Below, one piece after another: positions 42,059-51,437 of a stretch of DNA of 64,000 nt. The stretch is from Cupriavidus sp. 2SB (GTDB lineage Bacteria > Pseudomonadota > Gammaproteobacteria > Burkholderiales > Burkholderiaceae). The translations under genes were made by a program, and so were the position numbers. The notes under the pieces were generated by a model. That model was not told the DNA's origin and did not search any database. It worked only from the letters and a program-made list of their open reading frames with translations. The stretch is from assembly GCF_005503625.1 (NCBI RefSeq), contig NZ_SCMX01000004.1:1-64000 (forward strand), given 5' to 3'. Numbering within the stretch: the first letter of the stretch is position 1; each line of letters opens with the position of its first letter.

Positions 42059-43270
42059 GTGGACATCCACGAACATCAGGCCAAGGAATTGCTCAGGCGC
42101 TATGACGTGCCCGTGCCACCCGGCTGCGTGGCCTTTACGCCGGACGACGCCGCCCATGCCGCCCGCAAGCTTGGGGGCTCTGCCTGGGTGGTGAAGTCGC
42201 AGATTCACGGGGGCGGCCACGGCGCCGGCAGTTTCGCGGGCAATCATTCGGAAAAGGGTGGCGTGCGTGTCGCGATGTCCATTGACGAGGTGCACGCCAA
42301 CGCTGCGCAGATGCTGGGCAGGACCTTGATCACCAGGCACACCGGCCCGGCCGGCCGGGTCGTGCGGCGTCTTTATATCGAGAAAGACTGCGTTATCTCG
42401 CGCGAGCTTTACCTTGCCATCCTGATCGACCCCGCCACGGCGCGCGTCACGATCATGGTGTCGACCGAAGGCGGCACCGACATCGACGAGGTTGCCGCAC
42501 ACACACCAGAGAAGATCCTGAAGGTGGCGATCGACCCGGCTTGCGGTATCCAACCGTTCCATGCACGCCGGCTGGCGTTCGGCCTCGGGCTGTCAGGCAA
42601 GCTGGCGGATGCCGCCACGCCACTCATTCTCTCGGCCTATCGCGCCTTCACCGAGCTCGACGCGTCGCTCCTGGAAATTCATCCGCTTGCAGTCACGGAC
42701 AACGGCGAGGTCATGGCGCTCGACGCCAGGTTCCGCTTCGACGACAACGCCCTCTTCCGCCATCCCGAGATCGAGGCAATGCGCGACGAGGGCGAGGAGG
42801 ACCCCGCCGAGACCGAGGCTGCCAGGCACGCGCTGAACTATGTCCAATTGGACGGCACTATCGGCTGCATGGCCAATGGCGCGGGACTCGGGATGGCCAC
42901 CATGGACATCGTCAGGCTCCATGGCGCCGAGCCAGCCAACTTGCTGGATATAGGCGCCAGTACCACCACGGAGCGCATCACGACGGCCTTCCGCCTGATC
43001 CTGGCCGATCCGAATGTCAAAGGTGTTCTGGTGAATATCTTCGGCGGGGTCGTGCGCTGCAACGACATTGCCGAAGGCGTCATCGCGGCCGCGCGCGAAG
43101 TGGACCTGACCGTGCCGCTGGTAGTGCGGCTGGCTGGCACCAACGTCGATCAGGGCAGGCATACCCTGCGCAATTCAGGTCTGCCGATCGTGTCTGCCGG
43201 GGATCTAGCCGATGCGGCCGAAAAGATTGTGACCGCCGTGCGCGCCACGCAGACAAAAGGAGGCAGGTGA
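42059..43270 (+). CDS. ADP-forming acid-CoA ligase, beta subunit (SucC/malate-CoA-ligase-like)
   Basis: A 403-residue protein of the succinyl-CoA synthetase beta family: [15 protein letters not shown] start, ATP-grasp domain ([15 protein letters not shown]), and the C-terminal flavodoxin-like ligase domain with [16 protein letters not shown]. It is longer than housekeeping SucC (about 388) owing to a small insertion after the first ATP-grasp loop. The GTG start at 42059 follows GAGGAGA. With the alpha subunit it makes a CoA ester from a dicarboxylate. The oxalate context and the shared operator suggest malate, glycolate-derived acids or oxalate itself rather than succinate. Confidence 0.9.
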   Translation: MDIHEHQAKELLRRYDVPVPPGCVAFTPDDAAHAARKLGGSAWVVKSQIHGGGHGAGSFAGNHSEKGGVRVAMSIDEVHANAAQMLGRTLITRHTGPAGRVVRRLYIEKDCVISRELYLAILIDPATARVTIMVSTEGGTDIDEVAAHTPEKILKVAIDPACGIQPFHARRLAFGLGLSGKLADAATPLILSAYRAFTELDASLLEIHPLAVTDNGEVMALDARFRFDDNALFRHPEIEAMRDEGEEDPAETEAARHALNYVQLDGTIGCMANGAGLGMATMDIVRLHGAEPANLLDIGASTTTERITTAFRLILADPNVKGVLVNIFGGVVRCNDIAEGVIAAAREVDLTVPLVVRLAGTNVDQGRHTLRNSGLPIVSAGDLADAAEKIVTAVRATQTKGGR

Positions 43271-43271
43271 A

Positions 43272-44144
43272 ATGGGTGTCCTGATCAACCAGAACACGCG
43301 CGTGATCTGCCAGGGCTTTACCAGCGCGCAAGGCACGTTCCATGCGGAACAGGCCCTGGCCTACGGCACGAAGATGGTCGGCGGCGTTGCGCCCGGCAGA
43401 GGCGGAGCGACGCACCTCGGCCTGCCGGTTTTCGACTCCGTGGCGGCAGCGGCCGACGCCACCGGCGCGGATGCATCGGTCATCCACGTACCACCACCGT
43501 TCGCCGCCGATGCCATCCTGGAAGCGGTCGATGCGGGCATTGCCCTGATCGTCTGCATGACCGAAGGCGTCCCCGTGATGGACATGGTGCGCGTCAAGCG
43601 TGCGCTGTCAGGTTCCGGCAGCCGCCTGATCGGCCCGGGTTGCACGGGCGTGATCACGCCCGGCCAATGCAAGATCGGCGTCATGCCCGGGCACATCCAC
43701 GCGTCGGGCAAGATCGGCGTAGTGTCACGTTCGGGTACGTTGATGTACGAGGCCGTAGCGCAAACCACGGCTGCCGGGCTGGGTCAGTCGACCTGCATCG
43801 ACATTGGCAGCGATCCGGTCAACGGCACCAGCTTTATCGACTGCCTGGAGATGTTCCTGGCCGACGACCAGACCGAAGGCATCCTCATGCTGGGCGAGAT
43901 CGATGGGTCTGCGGAAGAAGACGCCGCACGCTTCCTGCGCGAAGCCCGGTGTCGCAAACCCGTGGTGGGCTACATCGCCGGCAACACTGCGCCAGCGGGA
44001 CGCAGCATGGGTCATGCAGGGGCCGTTGTCTTGAGGGGGACAGGGACGGCGGAAGCCAAGATCGACGCCATGCGGCAAGCCGGACTCCATGTGCCCGCTT
44101 CGCCAGCGGTTCTGGGAGCAACCATGGCAGCCGCGATGAAATAG
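43272..44144 (+). CDS. ADP-forming acid-CoA ligase, alpha subunit (SucD-like)
   Basis: A 290-residue SucD-type subunit. The CoA-binding N-terminus ([22 protein letters not shown], key part [16 protein letters not shown]) and the phosphohistidine loop [11 protein letters not shown] are intact. It starts 1 bp after the beta-subunit stop with AAAGGAGG upstream, so both subunits are made together. An extra housekeeping sucCD pair is expected elsewhere in the genome; this pair is likely a dedicated catabolic ligase such as malate-CoA ligase. That assignment is inference. Confidence 0.92.
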   Translation: MGVLINQNTRVICQGFTSAQGTFHAEQALAYGTKMVGGVAPGRGGATHLGLPVFDSVAAAADATGADASVIHVPPPFAADAILEAVDAGIALIVCMTEGVPVMDMVRVKRALSGSGSRLIGPGCTGVITPGQCKIGVMPGHIHASGKIGVVSRSGTLMYEAVAQTTAAGLGQSTCIDIGSDPVNGTSFIDCLEMFLADDQTEGILMLGEIDGSAEEDAARFLREARCRKPVVGYIAGNTAPAGRSMGHAGAVVLRGTGTAEAKIDAMRQAGLHVPASPAVLGATMAAAMK

Positions 44145-44149
44145 GCATC

Positions 44150-44177
44150 GGGGGCGCGCAGGCATCCGCGCGCCCCC
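44150..44177. terminator. GC-rich hairpin between convergent genes
   Basis: GGGGGCGCGC, loop of eight, GCGCGCCCCC. It separates the ligase pair from the leftward PAS gene. No T tract follows on the + strand, so it may act as a barrier rather than a classical terminator. Confidence 0.55.
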
Positions 44178-44195
44178 GAAAAAGAGAGAAGAAGT

Positions 44196-44633
44196 TCAGG
44201 CTGCGGCGCCCGCCTTGGCTTCCAGTTCCGTGATGCGCTTGCGCAGCGCCCGTTCTTCCTGAAAGCGCGCGGTCTCGTCGCGGATCACCGCCACGATGCC
44301 CGTAATCTCCCCGCCCTCTCCGTGCAGCAACGCCACGGTAAAGGCGATCGACATCGCCTCGCCTTTCTTGTTGATCGCCGGGACTTTCAGCAAGTCATGG
44401 CCGTAGCGGGTCTGGCCCGTTGCCATGGTCTTGTCGTACCCCTCCCAGTGGCGCGCACGCAGGCGCTCGGGAATGATCAGGTCCAGCGACTTGCCCAGGG
44501 CTTCCTCCTGGGTGAAACCGAACATGTATTCTGCCGCGGGGTTCCACAACGTGATGGCGCCATCGGCGCCGGAGATGATGATGGCGTCGCCGATGGCGGA
44601 CACCAATTGTTCGTAGTCGATTGCAGTCTGCAT
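44196..44633 (-). CDS. Stand-alone PAS-domain protein
   Basis: A 145-residue protein that is essentially one PAS domain (residues about 8-120: GADGAITLWNPAAEYMFGF, TQEEALGKSLDLIIPERLR, GEITGIVAVIRDETARF as key parts) followed by a short coiled coil. There is no kinase, cyclase or DNA-binding domain. It may sense a small molecule or redox state and signal to a partner. AGGA placed six nucleotides before it favours the ATG at 44633 over the one at 44639. It lies 118 bp downstream of the frc-oxc operon, in the same direction. Confidence 0.88.
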   Translation of the reverse strand: MQTAIDYEQLVSAIGDAIIISGADGAITLWNPAAEYMFGFTQEEALGKSLDLIIPERLRARHWEGYDKTMATGQTRYGHDLLKVPAINKKGEAMSIAFTVALLHGEGGEITGIVAVIRDETARFQEERALRKRITELEAKAGAAA

Positions 44634-44762
44634 GGTCATTCCTGAGGAATGGGAAGAGGCGTGGATCGTCGCCCCGGGTTCCAGGCTGTCATTCTGGCAC
44701 TTGCCCGAGCCGCCGGGGAATGCGCGGAAGGTTTCGTCCGCGCGTTCCCCGGCACACCGCGC

Positions 44763-46013
44763 TCAGATTACCTGCGACTCGCGCAGGCTGACGATTTCCT
44801 CGGCGCTGTAGCCAAGGCCGGCCAGCACTTCGTCGCTGTGCTCGCCCAGCAGCGGCGAACCCGTGATTTCCGGCTTCAGGTCCGAGAACTTGATCGGGCT
44901 GCCCACGGTCAGGTACGTGCCACGAACCTTGTGCGGAACTTCCACGATCGAGCCGCTCTTGCGCAGCGATTCATCTGCGGCAATTTCCTTCATCGACAGC
45001 ACCGGCGAGCAAGGAATATCGTACTTGCGCAGGATATCCACCGCTTCGTACTTGGTCTTGTCGGCCAGCCAGGCTTCGATGGTATTGAAGATGTCGAAGA
45101 TGTGCGGCTGACGCGCCTTCGCCGTGCTGTAGTTCGGGTCGGTAATCCACTCTTCCTTGCCCAGCGCCTTGCAGATCGGCTCCCAGGCGTGGCCCTGGAT
45201 GGTGAAGTAGATGTAGGCGTTGGGATCGGTCTCCCAGCCCTTGCACTTCAGCACCCAACCCGGCTGGCCGCCACCGCCGGCGTTGCCGCCGCGGGGCACC
45301 ACGTCGCTGAACGTACCGTGCGGGTACTGCGGATACTCTTCCAGGTAACCCAGGGCATCCAGGCGCTGCTGGTCGCGCAGCTTCACACGGCACAGGTTCA
45401 GCACGGCATCCTGCATCGACACGGCCACCTTCTGGCCCTTGCCGGTCTGCTGGCGGCCGATGATTGCGGTCAGGATACCGATGGCCAGGTGCATGCCGGT
45501 GTTCGAATCACCCAGGGCAGCTGCCGACACCGTGGGCGGACCGTCCCAGAAACCGGTGGTCGATGCAGCGCCGCCCGCGCATTGCGCCACGTTTTCGTAG
45601 ACCTTCAGGTCTTCATAGTGGTGGCCGTCGCTGAAGCCCTTGACCGATGCCACGATCATCAGCGGATTGAGTTCCTTGATGCGGTCCCACGAGAAGCCCA
45701 TGCGATCCAGTGCGCCCGGACCGAAGTTTTCCACCAGCACGTCAGATTCGCGAATCAGTTGTTCGAGAATCTTCTTGCCTTCGGGCTTCTTGGTGTCCAG
45801 CGTCAACGAGCGCTTGTTGCTGTTGAGCATCGTGAAGTACAGCGCGTCCGCGTCAGGAACGTCGCGGAGCTGCGTACGGGTGACGTCGCCGGAGCCGGGG
45901 CGCTCCACCTTGATCACGTCTGCGCCAAACCACGCGAGAAGCTGGGTGCAGGCGGGGCCGGCCTGGACGTGCGTGAAGTCGATGATCTTGATGCCGTGCA
46001 GTGGAAGGTTCAC
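44763..46013 (-). CDS. frc: Formyl-CoA:oxalate CoA-transferase
   Basis: A 416-residue class III CoA-transferase that swaps CoA from formyl-CoA to oxalate. The nucleophilic Asp169 is exactly placed in ALGDSNTG, as in the Oxalobacter enzyme, and the glycine loop [11 protein letters not shown] is present. The N-terminus [20 protein letters not shown] is typical. It follows oxc by 57 bp in the same direction, forming the classic oxc-frc pair: oxalyl-CoA is decarboxylated to formyl-CoA, and CoA is returned to oxalate. Confidence 0.97.
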   Translation of the reverse strand: MNLPLHGIKIIDFTHVQAGPACTQLLAWFGADVIKVERPGSGDVTRTQLRDVPDADALYFTMLNSNKRSLTLDTKKPEGKKILEQLIRESDVLVENFGPGALDRMGFSWDRIKELNPLMIVASVKGFSDGHHYEDLKVYENVAQCAGGAASTTGFWDGPPTVSAAALGDSNTGMHLAIGILTAIIGRQQTGKGQKVAVSMQDAVLNLCRVKLRDQQRLDALGYLEEYPQYPHGTFSDVVPRGGNAGGGGQPGWVLKCKGWETDPNAYIYFTIQGHAWEPICKALGKEEWITDPNYSTAKARQPHIFDIFNTIEAWLADKTKYEAVDILRKYDIPCSPVLSMKEIAADESLRKSGSIVEVPHKVRGTYLTVGSPIKFSDLKPEITGSPLLGEHSDEVLAGLGYSAEEIVSLRESQVI

Positions 46014-46070
46014 GTTCGCTCTCCTATTGGATTGAGGAATGGGGGTGAAATTCGAGTGGATTCAAGTGAA

Positions 46071-47804
46071 TTACTTGCTGGCCGAGCTTTGCGGATTCAG
46101 GTTGGTCAGGCGACCGCTTTCCGTGCCGGCAGCCGGATCGATGACGGCGTTGACCAGCGTGGGCTTACCCGAGCGCAATGCTTCATTGACTGCCGCTTCC
46201 AGTTCCTGCGGCGTGGTGACGTTGTGACCGACACCGCCGAACGCTTCCATCATCTTGTCGTAGCGGGCGCCCGGCACGAACATCGTGACGGCCGGGTCCG
46301 AACCGCCCGTCGGGTTCTTGTCGATACCTTTGTAGACGCCGTTGTTGTTGAACACCACGACGCAGATCGGCAGGTTGTAGCGGCAGATTGTCTCCACTTC
46401 CATGCCCGAGAAGCCGAATGCACTGTCACCGCACACCGCCAGCACCGGCTTGCCGGTTTCCACCGCCGCAGCCACCGCATAGCCCATGCCTACACCCATC
46501 ACGCCCCACGTACCTACGTCCAGGCGCTTGCGCGGCTCGTACATGTCGATGACGGCGCGGGCATAGTCCAGCGTGTTGGCGCCTTCGTTGACAAACGGGA
46601 TGCTCGGGTTGGCCTTGACGACATCCTTCAGCACGCGCAGCGCGCTGTGGAAGTTCATCGGCGACGTGTCCTTGGCCAGCGTCTCGGCCATCTTCGCCAG
46701 GTTCTTGTCCTTGCGCTCGTCCACGGCGTTGATCCACTCCGCGCCCGGCTTGGCAAAGTTGTTGCCAATCTTGTCGAGCAGTGCCGATACGCACGATCCG
46801 ATATCACCCACTACCGGCGCGGCGATGGCCACGTTGCTGTCCATCTCGGTCGGCGAGATATCTACCTGGATGAATTGCTTGGGCTTGCCCCAGGTCTTGC
46901 CCTTGCCGTGCGACAGCAGCCAGTTCAGGCGGGCGCCCACCAGCAGCACCACGTCCGCTTCGGCCAGTACGTAAGAGCGCGCGGCCGATGCCGATTGCGG
47001 ATGCGTATCGGGCAGCAGGCCCTTGGCCATGGACATCGGCAGATACGGAATGCCGGTCTTCTCCACCAGCGCGCGGATATCCTCGTCGGCACGGGCGTAG
47101 GCGGCACCCTTGCCCAGCAGGATCAGCGGACGCTTGGCGCCCTTCAGCAGTTCCACGGCGCGATCGATCGAATCCGGTGCCGGGAGTTGGCGCGGAGCGG
47201 GGTCCACCACCTTGATCAGGGACTTGCGACCCTTCTCTGCTTCCATCGACTGGCCCAGCAGCTTGGCCGGCAGGTCCAGGTACACACCGCCCGGACGGCC
47301 GGACACGGCAGCACGAATGGCACGCGCGATCCCCACACCGATGTCTTCGGCGTGCAGCACGCGGAAGGCAGCCTTGGCGTGCGGACGGGCGATGGCCAGT
47401 TGATCCATCTCTTCGTAGTCACCCTGCTGCAGATCGACGATCTCGCGCTCGCTGGAGCCGCTGATCAGAATCATCGGGAAGCAGTTGGTGGTGGCATTCG
47501 CCAGCGCAGTCAGACCGTTAAGGAACCCGGGTGCGGACACCGTCAGGCAAACCCCCGGTTTTTGCGTGAGATAACCAGCGATGGCTGCGGCGTTGCCTGC
47601 GTTCTGCTCGTGACGGAAGCTGATGACGCGCATGCCGTTGGCCTGTGCCAGACGGGCCAGATCGGTGACCGGAATGCCGGGCAGGCCGTAGATATTCTCG
47701 ATGCCGTTCAGCTTGAGCGCGTCGATGACCAGGTGAAAACCATCGGTTTGTGCCTGATGTTCTTCCGCAGCGTGACGCTGCAGCTCGTTTCCGACTTCTG
47801 CCAT
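46071..47804 (-). CDS. oxc: Oxalyl-CoA decarboxylase
   Basis: A 577-residue thiamine-diphosphate enzyme that converts oxalyl-CoA to formyl-CoA and CO2. The N-terminal domain contains the cofactor-activating Glu in [12 protein letters not shown], and the C-terminal cofactor motif begins [13 protein letters not shown] and ends NNNGVYKG. Length and sequence match the family closely. A GntR-type element (site D) lies 114-133 bp upstream. It is the first gene of an oxc-frc operon. Confidence 0.98.
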   Translation of the reverse strand: MAEVGNELQRHAAEEHQAQTDGFHLVIDALKLNGIENIYGLPGIPVTDLARLAQANGMRVISFRHEQNAGNAAAIAGYLTQKPGVCLTVSAPGFLNGLTALANATTNCFPMILISGSSEREIVDLQQGDYEEMDQLAIARPHAKAAFRVLHAEDIGVGIARAIRAAVSGRPGGVYLDLPAKLLGQSMEAEKGRKSLIKVVDPAPRQLPAPDSIDRAVELLKGAKRPLILLGKGAAYARADEDIRALVEKTGIPYLPMSMAKGLLPDTHPQSASAARSYVLAEADVVLLVGARLNWLLSHGKGKTWGKPKQFIQVDISPTEMDSNVAIAAPVVGDIGSCVSALLDKIGNNFAKPGAEWINAVDERKDKNLAKMAETLAKDTSPMNFHSALRVLKDVVKANPSIPFVNEGANTLDYARAVIDMYEPRKRLDVGTWGVMGVGMGYAVAAAVETGKPVLAVCGDSAFGFSGMEVETICRYNLPICVVVFNNNGVYKGIDKNPTGGSDPAVTMFVPGARYDKMMEAFGGVGHNVTTPQELEAAVNEALRSGKPTLVNAVIDPAAGTESGRLTNLNPQSSASK

Positions 47805-47917
47805 GGTTGCTTCCTTCTATGCAAATTTGACGGGATTGGACTGTCTTTTTTGGTGTCAGCGGTCGGATGGAACGGTGTCTCCTCCCTTTCGATTCGCTGT
47901 ACTTCTCTAACGCTGAA

Positions 47918-47937
47918 ATACCGTATGTGATATATCA
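47918..47937 (-). promoter_or_regulatory. GntR-type operator, site D (oxc-frc operon)
   Basis: ATACCGTATGTGATATATCA on the + strand, differing from site A at two positions. It lies 114 bp upstream of the oxc start. Confidence 0.7.
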
Positions 47938-48053
47938 AAGATCAGCAAGTTATTTCCCACTATTCCGACGAACTTTCGTCGATGCACCGCAGCATTTCGT
48001 GACAAATAGACGCAAATTAAGGGGAATTACCGATTCCCCTGAGTTCTGCCTGG

Positions 48054-48836
48054 TTAGCCGCGCACGTGGTTGACCAGCGAGCCAATTCCGCGAATCGATA
48101 CCTCCACCACCGAACCGTCCTTCATCGACCCGACTCCGATCGACGTGCCAACTGCGATCACGTCGCCCGGCATCAACGTCATGTCCTGTGACAGACGGCT
48201 GACTTGCTCTTCCGGAGAAAACACAATGTCGGACAACGGGTAGTTCTGGCGCTCGACCCCATCCAGGCGCGTCACCACGCTGGCACTGCGCCAGTCGAAT
48301 CCGGTGACGATGGCCGGACCGATGCAACCGAAGGTGTCGGAACCCTTGGCGCGCGTCCACTGCGGGAAATTCGGGTCGGCATTGAGCAGCTCGCCCGCCG
48401 TCACGTCATTGACGATGGTGTAGCCGAAGATATGCGCGGCCGCTTCGTTCAATGGCACGTTGCGGCATTCACGGCCGATGACGATGCCGAGTTCGCCTTC
48501 ATAGGCGATCTTGCCGGCGTAGCCGCTCGGACGAACGATCGCGTCGCCGGGACCAGCCAGTGAACTGGCCGGCTTCAGCAGGAACAACGGATGCACGGGC
48601 ACCGACTTCTCCAGCCGCGCAGCAAGGGCGTGAAAGTTGTTCCATAGCGCCACGATCTTGCCGGGCAGGCACGGCGCGAGCAGTTCCAGCGAGGCGTAGC
48701 TATAGACGCTACCGGTGGGACGGGAATCGGCATAGCCAGGGCCATCGTATTCGATGACGCGGTCGGCATCGCCATCGTCGAGCCGGCCATAAGCAGTGTC
48801 GCCGTCGGGGCGGCGGAAGCGAATCCAGGTTTGCAC
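48054..48836 (-). CDS. Fumarylacetoacetate hydrolase-family protein (FAHD1-like)
   Basis: A 260-residue FAH-fold enzyme: KIVALWNNFHALAARL, FLLKPASSLAGPGDAI, YEGELGIVIGRECR (metal-binding Glu residues), GYTIVNDVTAGEL and TRAKGSDTFGCIGP. Members act as acylpyruvate hydrolases, oxaloacetate decarboxylases or hydratase/isomerases in meta-cleavage pathways. GTG at 48836 has GAGGAG upstream. It lies between the oxc operon and the second frc gene, transcribed leftward. In this setting a decarboxylase or hydrolase acting on an oxalate-derived keto acid is plausible but unproven. Confidence 0.9.
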   Translation of the reverse strand: MQTWIRFRRPDGDTAYGRLDDGDADRVIEYDGPGYADSRPTGSVYSYASLELLAPCLPGKIVALWNNFHALAARLEKSVPVHPLFLLKPASSLAGPGDAIVRPSGYAGKIAYEGELGIVIGRECRNVPLNEAAAHIFGYTIVNDVTAGELLNADPNFPQWTRAKGSDTFGCIGPAIVTGFDWRSASVVTRLDGVERQNYPLSDIVFSPEEQVSRLSQDMTLMPGDVIAVGTSIGVGSMKDGSVVEVSIRGIGSLVNHVRG

Positions 48837-48913
48837 GGCAGAGCTCCTCAGGCAGACGCGTGCGTGTCGCGCCTGCGCTCTCAGCAGGGATTGGGACCCC
48901 CAGTCGGGGGCCA

Positions 48914-48941
48914 GTGACGGGTGACGGGTGACGGGCGACGG
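48914..48941. repeat. Short tandem repeat, 7-bp unit x4
   Basis: Three copies of GTGACGG and one of GCGACGG in a row, flanked by CCAGTGA on both sides. It lies between the second frc gene and the FAH-family gene and is probably slippage-prone and of no coding relevance. Confidence 0.85.
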
Positions 48942-48963
48942 CCAGTGAGCCGCGCGCCTCGCG

Positions 48964-50211
48964 TCAGACGGCTCCCGCTACGCGTAGCGCCGCAATCTGT
49001 GCCGGCGAGCGTCCCAGCCATTCCAGAATCTCGTCGGTGTGCTCACCCAGCAGCGGCGAGCGCTCGACGCTCACCGGCGAGTCGGACAACGTGATCGGCG
49101 AACCCAACTGCACGTATTTACCGCGCGTCGGATGATCCAGTTCCACCAGGTAGCCCCGCTCGTACATCGACTTGTCTTCGATGAGATCCTTCATGGACAG
49201 GATCGGGCCGCACGGCACATCTGCGTCGTTGAGCGCGGTCATGACTTCGAACTTGGTGCGGCCCAGGGTCCATTGCTCGATGATGCCGAAACAGGCCGCG
49301 AGCTTTTTCAGGCGCACTTCCGGCGTGGCGAAATCCGGATCGGTGATCAGGTCCTCGCGACGGCACAGGCGCATCAGCGGCTCCCAGCCCTGCGGCTGGA
49401 TGATGACGTAGACATAGTCGTTCGGGCCGCCGGGTGCACAGCGCAGCGCAGCGCCCGGCTGACCACCGCCCGACGAATTGCCGGCGCGCGGCACGTGGTC
49501 ATCGAACTCGGTATTGGGGTACTCACGCAGCGGGCCAGCCTCGAGGCGCTGCTGGTCACGCAGCTTCACGCGGCACAGGTTCAGCACGGCGTCCTGCATG
49601 GCCACTTCCACGCGCTGACCGCGACCCGAATGTTCGCGCTGCAGCAGTGCGGCCAGGATGCCAACCACGCAGTGCACGCCCGTGCCCGAATCGCCGATCT
49701 GTGCACCCGTCACCGTCGGCACACCATGCGATTCGCCAGTCGTGGACGCGGAACCGCCCATGCACTGCGCCACATTTTCATAGGCCTTGCAGTCCTGGTA
49801 CGGCCCGGGACCAAAACCCTTGATCGACGCGTAGATCATGCGCGGATTCAGGGTCTGGATGTTCTCCCAGTCGAATCCGGCGCGGGCCAGCACACCTGGG
49901 CCAAAATTCTCGATCAGCACATCGCTTTGCTGGATCAGGTCCTCAAGCAGCGCCTTGCCTTCCGGTGTCTTCATATTGAGCGTCAGGCTACGCTTGTTGC
50001 TGTTCAGCATGGTGAAGTACAGGCTGTCGGCATTCGGCACGTCGCGGAGTTGGCTACGCGTGATGTCGCCGCGCCCAGGCATTTCAACCTTGATCACGTC
50101 GGCGCCCATCCAGGCCATCAACTGCGTGGCCGAAGGCCCGGCCTGCACGTGCGTCATGTCCAGGATGCGAATACCGTCCAGCGCTTTCCGTTCGGTGTGA
50201 GTGTCACCCAT
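48964..50211 (-). CDS. frc: Formyl-CoA transferase paralogue
   Basis: A 415-residue class III CoA-transferase closely related to the Frc at 44763-46013 ([21 protein letters not shown]). The nucleophile is Asp174 in QIGDSGTG. The glycine loop reads GNSSGGGQ instead of GNAGGGGQ, with a Ser where the canonical loop has Gly, which may shift kinetics or acceptor choice. ATG at 50211 has GGAGACG upstream; the frame beyond it runs into the operator. It has its own GntR-type site (E), so it is separately expressed from oxc-frc. Confidence 0.93.
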   Translation of the reverse strand: MGDTHTERKALDGIRILDMTHVQAGPSATQLMAWMGADVIKVEMPGRGDITRSQLRDVPNADSLYFTMLNSNKRSLTLNMKTPEGKALLEDLIQQSDVLIENFGPGVLARAGFDWENIQTLNPRMIYASIKGFGPGPYQDCKAYENVAQCMGGSASTTGESHGVPTVTGAQIGDSGTGVHCVVGILAALLQREHSGRGQRVEVAMQDAVLNLCRVKLRDQQRLEAGPLREYPNTEFDDHVPRAGNSSGGGQPGAALRCAPGGPNDYVYVIIQPQGWEPLMRLCRREDLITDPDFATPEVRLKKLAACFGIIEQWTLGRTKFEVMTALNDADVPCGPILSMKDLIEDKSMYERGYLVELDHPTRGKYVQLGSPITLSDSPVSVERSPLLGEHTDEILEWLGRSPAQIAALRVAGAV

Positions 50212-50248
50212 GCTGCGTCTCCTGATGATGTGTGTTTGTGCTTTTGAC

Positions 50249-50268
50249 ATACAGTATGTGGTATATCA
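50249..50268 (-). promoter_or_regulatory. GntR-type operator, site E (second frc)
   Basis: ATACAGTATGTGGTATATCA on the + strand, identical to site A. It lies only 38-57 bp upstream of the frc paralogue start, so it overlaps or adjoins the core promoter, consistent with repression. Confidence 0.7.
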
Positions 50269-50364
50269 CCAAGATGCAAGGGGGTTTAAACCCGAATTCA
50301 GCAGCTTTCGATACTGCGCCGCAGCAAGCTGCGTGGACACGCTCTGCGCCCAGACCGCGCAACG

Positions 50365-50399
50365 AAAAAACCCCAACGAGCCGCAAGGCTGTCGGGGTT
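50365..50399 (-). terminator. Intrinsic terminator after the GntR gene
   Basis: Read leftwards, AACCCC-GAC-AGCC-loop-GGCT-CGTT-GGGGTT is followed by TTTTCG: an interrupted stem 78 bp past the gntR stop. Confidence 0.7.
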
Positions 50400-50476
50400 C
50401 AAATGATGCGGTGAAATCGGTTGTGGCTAGCTATCCCTGACACCTGCCAGGCAGCGTGCAAGACGTCACTCCGACG

Positions 50477-51211
50477 TCAGTCCAGGAAGTCGCAGTTCTT
50501 CTCCACGTACTCTGCCAGGTCCAGCGAATGCTGGCGAACCAGCCGCTCGGCCAGCTCCGTGTCGCGTCTTTCCAGCGCCTCGATGATCCGCAGGTGATCA
50601 ACGATAGAACGCGCGGCGCGGTCGCTCTGCGAGATCGTCATTTTTCGAATGGCTCGCACATGAACGAAGATGTTCTTGATCTGGTCCATGATGACCTGCG
50701 ACTTCGACAACTGCACAATCGCCTGGTGAAAGACGATATTCGCGTCCGAGTATTCCTCGATATGCTCGGCGGGCGTGGAGTCGCGGAAGCTGTCGAACAT
50801 ATGGCGCAGCTTGCCGATTTCCGCGTCGGTGGCATTCTGCGTGGCCAGACGCGCGGCCATGCTTTCGAGCGCCGCCCAGACCTGAATCATCTCGACGATC
50901 TCGCGCTTGGTCTTGCGCGTAATGTAGATACCACGTCGTGGCACCGTACGCAGGAAACCTTCCTGCTCGAGTAGCGTCATGGCCTCGCGAATCGGCGTGC
51001 GGCTTACGCCTAGCCTTTCGGACAACACGCGCTCGTCAAGGCGTACTTCGTCACGCGACTGATAGATATCGGCGTCGGCAATCGCCTGGCGCAGCATCGC
51101 ATACGCCTGGTCGCGCAGGCTTGCCCCCGCATTGATAGGTTGCAAGGACAGCGCCAGCCCGGCGGGCGGTTGACCATGCGATTGGACTTCGGATTCGCTT
51201 TGGGCAGACAT
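50477..51211 (-). CDS. GntR-family regulator (FadR/FCD subfamily), oxalate regulon
   Basis: A 244-residue regulator. A short N-terminal tail precedes the winged helix (residues about 30-95: ERVLSERLGVSRTPIREAMTLLE, key part LSERLGVSRTPIREAM), then an all-helical FCD effector domain with the metal-site residues in SDANIVFHQAIVQ. FCD regulators bind short-chain acids. It lies in the middle of seven related 20-bp sites, one of them (F) upstream of its own start, so it is the obvious candidate for the oxalate regulon's repressor. The start at 51211 was chosen over the longer frame to 51313 by family alignment. Confidence 0.92.
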   Translation of the reverse strand: MSAQSESEVQSHGQPPAGLALSLQPINAGASLRDQAYAMLRQAIADADIYQSRDEVRLDERVLSERLGVSRTPIREAMTLLEQEGFLRTVPRRGIYITRKTKREIVEMIQVWAALESMAARLATQNATDAEIGKLRHMFDSFRDSTPAEHIEEYSDANIVFHQAIVQLSKSQVIMDQIKNIFVHVRAIRKMTISQSDRAARSIVDHLRIIEALERRDTELAERLVRQHSLDLAEYVEKNCDFLD

Positions 51212-51380
51212 GAATACACTCGTCAATGGCCGGCGCCCTGCCCGCCAGTCTGGCGAGCAGCGGCGACCCGCCTCTTCCTGAACGTCAACGCGCTCAGTTT
51301 GGCATGACCCCATGCGTTCTGCTCATGAATCTGGCAGGCAACCGAATGGAATCACAGGCGAAGAGGCGGGACCGGCCCTT

Positions 51381-51400
51381 TTGTATATGGTATATCACAA
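51381..51400 (-). promoter_or_regulatory. GntR-type operator, site F (gntR itself)
   Basis: TTGTATATGGTATATCACAA: it keeps the TGGTATATCA core but has a more degenerate left half. It is 170 bp upstream of the gntR start and suggests autoregulation. Confidence 0.55.
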
Positions 51401-51437
51401 AGACGGCACTTCCGAAGGACGTTTAACGCCGCGCGTG

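Noticed and set aside
44649-47930. A 1093-codon open frame on the + strand
   Set aside because: It is antisense to the frc and oxc genes, whose products match known families along their full length. Its His/Arg-rich translation is typical of the GC-rich antisense frame.
48914-48941. Tandem repeat considered as a CRISPR-like or iteron array
   Set aside because: The unit is only 7 bp with four copies and no spacers, and no replication or cas genes are nearby.
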